From Aliiroseovarius sp. (GTDB lineage Bacteria; Pseudomonadota; Alphaproteobacteria; Rhodobacterales; Rhodobacteraceae): a DNA stretch of 34,962 nt. The stretch lies in NCBI RefSeq assembly GCF_030148435.1, contig NZ_JASBTN010000057.1, forward strand, positions 1 through 34,962, written 5' to 3'. This document shows positions 31,220-34,962 of this stretch, piece after piece. Both the position numbers and the translations under genes were made by a program. The number at the start of each line of letters is the position of its first letter. The first letter of the stretch is position 1. The notes beneath the pieces are model-generated. The model had not been told where the DNA came from and made no database searches. It worked only from the letters and a program-made list of their open reading frames with translations.

Positions 31220-33787
31220 TCAGTACAGCCCACCCGAGGACAAGGAGCCGAAATCCGCCTTTTCGGGGATCACCACCACTTCGCCATCCGAAGTCACCAC
31301 TTCTTCGCCGGTATCGGGTTCCACGATCTCGCCTTCCGTTTCGCCCTCACCATAGAGGAACAGGGGCAGGTTCGAGCCCATGGCAAAGCCACCGTCGAAC
31401 ATGACGCCGAACAGGGGCTCTTCGCCGTCGCGGAAATATTCCGCCACCACGTTATCGCCGATGGCATCATCCGACAGTCGCTCGCCGGTAAACCGATCGA
31501 TCTTGATGAACCGGCCGCCTTCGGGCACCTCGAAGGGTCCGCCCCCATATTTTGCAACCGCCCGTTCCATGAACTGGTTGAAGACCGGGCCGCACATGCC
31601 GCCGCCCGAGCCGCCGGGCATGGAGCGCGGGCGGTCATAGCCGATGTAGCAGCCCGCCACGATGTTCGAGGTAAAACCGACGAACCACACGTCCTTGGTG
31701 TCGTTGGTGGTGCCGGTCTTGCCGGCCACGGGCACGGGCAGGGTCACGCGGCCCGCCGCCGTGCCGCGCTCGACCACCCCGCGCATCATCGAGGTCAGCT
31801 GGTAGGCGGTGATCGCGTTCATCACCCTTTCGCGGTCCGAGTCGATCCGCGGGCCATAGCCCGGGTCCAGCGCGGCGGTGTCGCAGTCCACGCAGCTGCG
31901 TTGATCGTGGCGGTACACCGTGCGGCCCCAGCGATCCTGCACCCGGTCGACCAGGGTGGGTTCGACCCGCTCGCCGCCATTGGCAAACATGGCATAGGCC
32001 GCAACCATGCGGAACAGCGTGGTTTCCTCTGCCCCAAGCGCGTTCGCCAGGAACGGGTTCATCCGGTCATAGACACCGAAACGCTCGGCATAGCTGGCGA
32101 CAAGGTCCATACCGATCTCCTGTGCCAGGCGTACGGTCATCAGGTTTCGCGATCTTTCGATCCCGGTGCGCAGCGGCGTCGGCCCGTAGAATTCGCGCGA
32201 GGCGTTCTGCGGGCGCCAGATACCGGCGCCTGTTTCCACCTCGATCGGGGCGTCGATGATCACCGTGGCCGGGGAAAACCCGCTGTCCAGCGCGGCGGCA
32301 TAGACGAAGGGTTTGAAGCTCGACCCCGGCTGGCGGGTCGCTTGTGTGGCCCGGTTGAAGACCGAATGCTGGTAGCTGAACCCACCCTGCATCGCGATCA
32401 CACGGCCGGTGTTTACATCCATCGCCATGAAGCCGCCCTGGACCTCCGGCACCTGACGCAGGCTCCAGCGGATGAAACTGCCATCCGCCTCATTGGTCAG
32501 GGCCCGGACCAGTACGACCTCACCTTCGCGCAGCAGATCACCGGCAACGCGGGCTTTTGCACCCGCCTGTTCCGTTTCCGCATCCCAGCGTCGCGCCCAG
32601 CCGACATCCTTGGCGGAAATCCAGTGGCCGTCCTCGTCCTCTTCGACGCCCTCGATACCGATGCGCGCGTCATTGTTGCCGACGCGCAGCACCACGGCGA
32701 CATGCCAGCCGGGAATGTCACGGGGCATGTCCACCTCGGCCAGGGCATCGCGCCAGGTGGCTTCGTCAACCCTCTGTTCGGAGGTGAGTGTCACCCCGGT
32801 CGGGCGCCAGATGCCACGCTCGCGGTCGTATTTTTCAAGCCCCTGGCGCAGGGCAGACGCGGCTTCGAGCTGCAGGTCCGGGTCCACGGTGGCCCGAATC
32901 GACAGACCACCGTTGAAGAACTCGTCCGCGCCGAAGTTGCGGCTGAGCTGACGACGGATCTCGTCGGTGAAATAGTCGCGGTCCGGCATGGACGCGCGGA
33001 AGGGGGCGATATCGCCGGTCTGCACCGTGCGGATCGGGGTGGCCACGGCGGTGTCATATTCCGCGCGGGTCAGATACCCGTTCTGGCGCATCTCGCGCAG
33101 CACGTAGTCGCGGCGTTCCAGCGCCTCGTCATAGTTCTTGGCCGGGTTGTAACTGTAGGGGGCCTTGGGGTGGATGGCGAGGAAGGCGGCCTCTTCCGGG
33201 GTCAGGTCTTCGAGCAGCTTGTTGAAATAGCTCTGCGCAGCGGCGGCAACTCCGAAACTGCGCACGCCAAGGTCGATTTCGTTCAAATAGAGCGCCAGGA
33301 TTTCGTCCTTCGACAGTACGCTTTCCAGGCGCACCGACAGGATCAGCTCCTTGATCTTGCGCTCGGCGCGACGGTCCGAAGACAGGAGGAAGTTCTTCAC
33401 CACCTGCTGGCCGATGGTGGACGCGCCACGGATGCGCCCGCCCCGGGCCGCCTCCAGAGCGGCGGCGGCAATGCCACGAATGTCGAAGCCCTGGTGCTTG
33501 TAGAAATTCTTGTCCTCGGCAGAAATGAAGGCCCATTTCACAAGGTCCGGGATCTGTTCGGGCGGCGTGTAGAGGCGGCGTTCGCGGGCAAACTCATCCA
33601 TCAGGCGGCCCTCGCCGTCATAGATTCGGCTGATCGTCGCCGGGGTGTAGTTCGACAGCTGCTCGTGGCTGGGCAGGTCCAGAGAATAGGCATAGAACAC
33701 GCCGCCAATCAGCAGCGCGCCCATGAAGATGGACAGGGTGATCCAGGTAAAGATGGACCCGAAAATACCAAGAATGAAGCGGACCAC
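31220..33787 (-). CDS. mrcA: Penicillin-binding protein 1A (class A, bifunctional)
   Basis: A bifunctional murein synthase of 855 residues. One N-terminal membrane helix (about 5-35) is followed by a glycosyltransferase-51 domain (AEDKNFYKHQGFD with catalytic E91; GASTIGQQVVKN at 121-132). The transpeptidase domain has S489-x-x-K492 (QPGSSFKPF), S546-R-N548 and K690-T-G (AGKTGTTND). An OB-like linker lies between, as in PBP1A. The tail is acidic (about 820-850). A GTG start is used, preceded by AGGGGG. The gene stands upstream of rne on the same strand, 565 nt away. Confidence 0.95.
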   Translation of the reverse strand: MVRFILGIFGSIFTWITLSIFMGALLIGGVFYAYSLDLPSHEQLSNYTPATISRIYDGEGRLMDEFARERRLYTPPEQIPDLVKWAFISAEDKNFYKHQGFDIRGIAAAALEAARGGRIRGASTIGQQVVKNFLLSSDRRAERKIKELILSVRLESVLSKDEILALYLNEIDLGVRSFGVAAAAQSYFNKLLEDLTPEEAAFLAIHPKAPYSYNPAKNYDEALERRDYVLREMRQNGYLTRAEYDTAVATPIRTVQTGDIAPFRASMPDRDYFTDEIRRQLSRNFGADEFFNGGLSIRATVDPDLQLEAASALRQGLEKYDRERGIWRPTGVTLTSEQRVDEATWRDALAEVDMPRDIPGWHVAVVLRVGNNDARIGIEGVEEDEDGHWISAKDVGWARRWDAETEQAGAKARVAGDLLREGEVVLVRALTNEADGSFIRWSLRQVPEVQGGFMAMDVNTGRVIAMQGGFSYQHSVFNRATQATRQPGSSFKPFVYAAALDSGFSPATVIIDAPIEVETGAGIWRPQNASREFYGPTPLRTGIERSRNLMTVRLAQEIGMDLVASYAERFGVYDRMNPFLANALGAEETTLFRMVAAYAMFANGGERVEPTLVDRVQDRWGRTVYRHDQRSCVDCDTAALDPGYGPRIDSDRERVMNAITAYQLTSMMRGVVERGTAAGRVTLPVPVAGKTGTTNDTKDVWFVGFTSNIVAGCYIGYDRPRSMPGGSGGGMCGPVFNQFMERAVAKYGGGPFEVPEGGRFIKIDRFTGERLSDDAIGDNVVAEYFRDGEEPLFGVMFDGGFAMGSNLPLFLYGEGETEGEIVEPDTGEEVVTSDGEVVVIPEKADFGSLSSGGLY

Positions 33788-33942
33788 GCGCGCCCCCTGT
33801 TGTGCCTCGCCTGCCCCCTATATCGGGTGGCGGCACGGGGGTCAAAACCCCCCGGGCGAAATTTCGGCGGTGTCACGCCTGTTTTCCCCGGGTTTTCAGG
33901 CACCTCTTGTCCGGGCAAGGGCCGCCTGTCACGAGGGGCGGC

Positions 33943-34554
33943 ATGAGCAGTCCCGAAATGATCCTGGAAACCTACGAGTCGGTGGCCCAAGGTTTCGCCC
34001 GTGCCCGCAACCGCAGCCTGTTCGAGCGTCGCTGGCTCGATCGGTTGCTCAACCACGCGCCCGCGCGCCTGCCCGCACGCCGGGTCCTGGACCTGGGCTG
34101 CGGCCCGGGCCTGCCGATTGCCGCCTACCTGTCCGAGCGCGGCTGTGCCGTGACCGGGGTGGACGGGGCGGCCGCGATGGTGGCGCTGTTTCGCGAGAAC
34201 ATGCCGCGCGCCACGGCGGTCGAGGCCGACATGCGCGGGCTTGAACTGGGCAAGAAGTTCGAGGTCGTGCTGGCCTGGAACTCCTTCTTCCACCTGTCGG
34301 TGGAGGATCAGCGCGCCATGTTCGCCACCTTCGCCGCCCATGCCGCGCCGCGCGCGGTGCTGATGTTCACCTCGGGCCCAAGCGCCGGCGAGGCGATTGG
34401 CGAGGTCGAGGGGCAGCCGGTCTATCACGCCTCGCTGGACCCGAAGGAATACCGCAAGCTGTTGGTGGACAGCGGGTTCGCACCGATTTCTTTCACCCCG
34501 GAGGATCCGGAGTGCTTCGGGCATTCGGTCTGGTTGGCACGATACATGGGGTGA
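33943..34554 (+). CDS. Class I SAM-dependent methyltransferase
   Basis: The 203-residue protein has a standard SAM-binding motif VLDLGCGPGLPIAAYLSERG, then AVTGVDGAAAMVALF with the acidic residue for ribose, EADMRGLELG, and EVVLAWNSFFHLSVEDQRAM. The rest is too variable to tell the substrate. Start at 33943 with GAGGGG five bases upstream; a longer frame from 33802 is rejected. It stands alone and diverges from mrcA. Just after its stop lies an unusual G-tract. Confidence 0.86.
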   Translation: MSSPEMILETYESVAQGFARARNRSLFERRWLDRLLNHAPARLPARRVLDLGCGPGLPIAAYLSERGCAVTGVDGAAAMVALFRENMPRATAVEADMRGLELGKKFEVVLAWNSFFHLSVEDQRAMFATFAAHAAPRAVLMFTSGPSAGEAIGEVEGQPVYHASLDPKEYRKLLVDSGFAPISFTPEDPECFGHSVWLARYMG

Positions 34555-34577
34555 GCGCCCCGAATGCCTCGCCCGGA

Positions 34578-34597
34578 GGGAGGGAGGGAGGGGGGGG
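34578..34597 (+). other. G-quadruplex-type tract (GGGA repeats)
   Basis: Three GGGA units are followed by a run of eight G, giving four G-tracts with single-base loops, the densest G-quadruplex motif. It begins about 24 nt after the methyltransferase stop. A hairpin AGCCGCG / CGCGGCT (34598-34619) lies right next to it; without a T run it is not a classic terminator. Confidence 0.65.
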
Positions 34598-34739
34598 AGC
34601 CGCGCGCAAGATCGCGGCTGTCGCTACGCTCCGATTTCATGCCCTGTCGCACATTCTTCGAATATGCTGTCGGGCCGACGCGCCCGTAGCCGGACGCTTG
34701 GCCTCCGGCGGGGATATTTTCGGCAGGGTCTACCACAGC

Positions 34740-34962
34740 TCAGCGCCTGAGTGGTTTCATTTTACATGACTTTAGAAGGATCTTGTAGAGGTCCCTGTCA
34801 CGCGTGTTGAAACGGAATTCTGTTTCTTTCAGAAACACCGGAAACGAGGCTCTCCGAAGCCCGTTGAACTTCTGGTGCCGCCGTTTTGCATAGCTCCAGA
34901 AGCTCTCGATACCGTTGATGTGAACACCGTTTTCACTGAAGATTGGCTTGTCGCGATCATAA
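34740..34962 (-). mobile_element. 3' end of an IS1595/ISXO2-like transposase (cut by window edge)
   Basis: Reading the minus strand from the window edge gives about 73 residues ending in a TGA at 34740-34742. It contains HINGIESFWSYAKRRHQKFN followed by LKETEFRFN, the typical end of the ISXO2-like DDE domain of IS1595-family elements. The start of the gene is outside the window, so it is not possible to say whether the element is intact. The terminal inverted repeat should lie in 34721-34740, near GGCAGGGTC, but I could not fix it without the other end. Confidence 0.85.

Noticed and set aside
28699-31404. Long open frame (901 codons) on the plus strand opposite rne
   Set aside because: It is antisense to a certain RNase E gene; its composition is the complement of rne codons and no family motif is seen.
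31901-33946. 681-codon open frame on the plus strand opposite mrcA
   Set aside because: Shadow of PBP1A in a high-G+C genome; no ribosome-binding site or motif.
1-34962. CRISPR array, prophage or conjugative cluster
   Set aside because: No repeat-spacer pattern and no phage or transfer genes were seen; the only mobile item is the partial transposase at the right edge.

Overview
The window looks like a chromosomal segment of a marine Rhodobacteraceae (Roseobacter-group) alphaproteobacterium. Pointers to this are the high G+C content, the adjacent dmdA and acuI genes for DMSP use, a trgA-trgB-cysK tellurite-resistance locus of the Rhodobacter type, a circularly permuted two-piece tmRNA, an SspB-alpha adaptor beside fumC, and an RNase E whose S1 domain carries a large acidic insert. 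These assignments come from reading the sequence and recalling protein families; no database search was run.

Region 1 (1-10164) opens with a tRNA-Ser(GGA) that has its own promoter and terminator. An unbroken run of eight minus-strand genes follows. In transcription order they are a cysteine-desulfurase-like aminotransferase, photolyase, a cyclopropane-fatty-acid-synthase-like methyltransferase, trgA, trgB (GGCT-Nudix fusion), cysK, a large MscS channel and an AlaX-type tRNA editing protein. No gap exceeds about 65 bp and three junctions overlap, so the genes may form one or two operons themed on sulfur, redox and membrane stress.

Region 2 (10165-13452) has a divergent regulatory gap, a GFA-type zinc protein, a BCCT compatible-solute transporter with a strong terminator, and a GNAT acetyltransferase. 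The acetyltransferase is preceded by a short hairpin leader that ends in a textbook intrinsic terminator (candidate attenuator or small RNA).

Region 3 (13454-17829) is the DMSP region. DUF2182, DUF1326, dmdA and acuI are read as one minus-strand unit, divergent from a FadR-type GntR regulator. Two identical 14-bp repeats, each containing the palindrome TGTCTGACA, sit over the predicted promoters and are likely operators. The two cysteine-rich DUF proteins may therefore belong to DMSP or methylated-sulfur metabolism, which I regard as the most interesting hypothesis in the window.

Region 4 (17882-23494) holds a secreted protein of unknown function, the permuted ssrA gene (tag ANNNRAPVALAA), an NTF2-like protein, a chromate transporter, sspB, fumC and two small genes (DUF4169 and a ribbon-helix-helix protein). 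The ssrA gene lies about 2 kb from the gene for the adaptor that should recognise its tag.

Region 5 (23495-34962) contains a cytochrome P450 overlapping a membrane-anchored serine-hydrolase-like gene, a ccdA-like gene divergent from a tusA-like gene, rne with a long leader, mrcA (PBP1A), a SAM methyltransferase followed by a G-quadruplex-type tract, and the 3' end of an IS1595/ISXO2-type transposase cut by the window edge.
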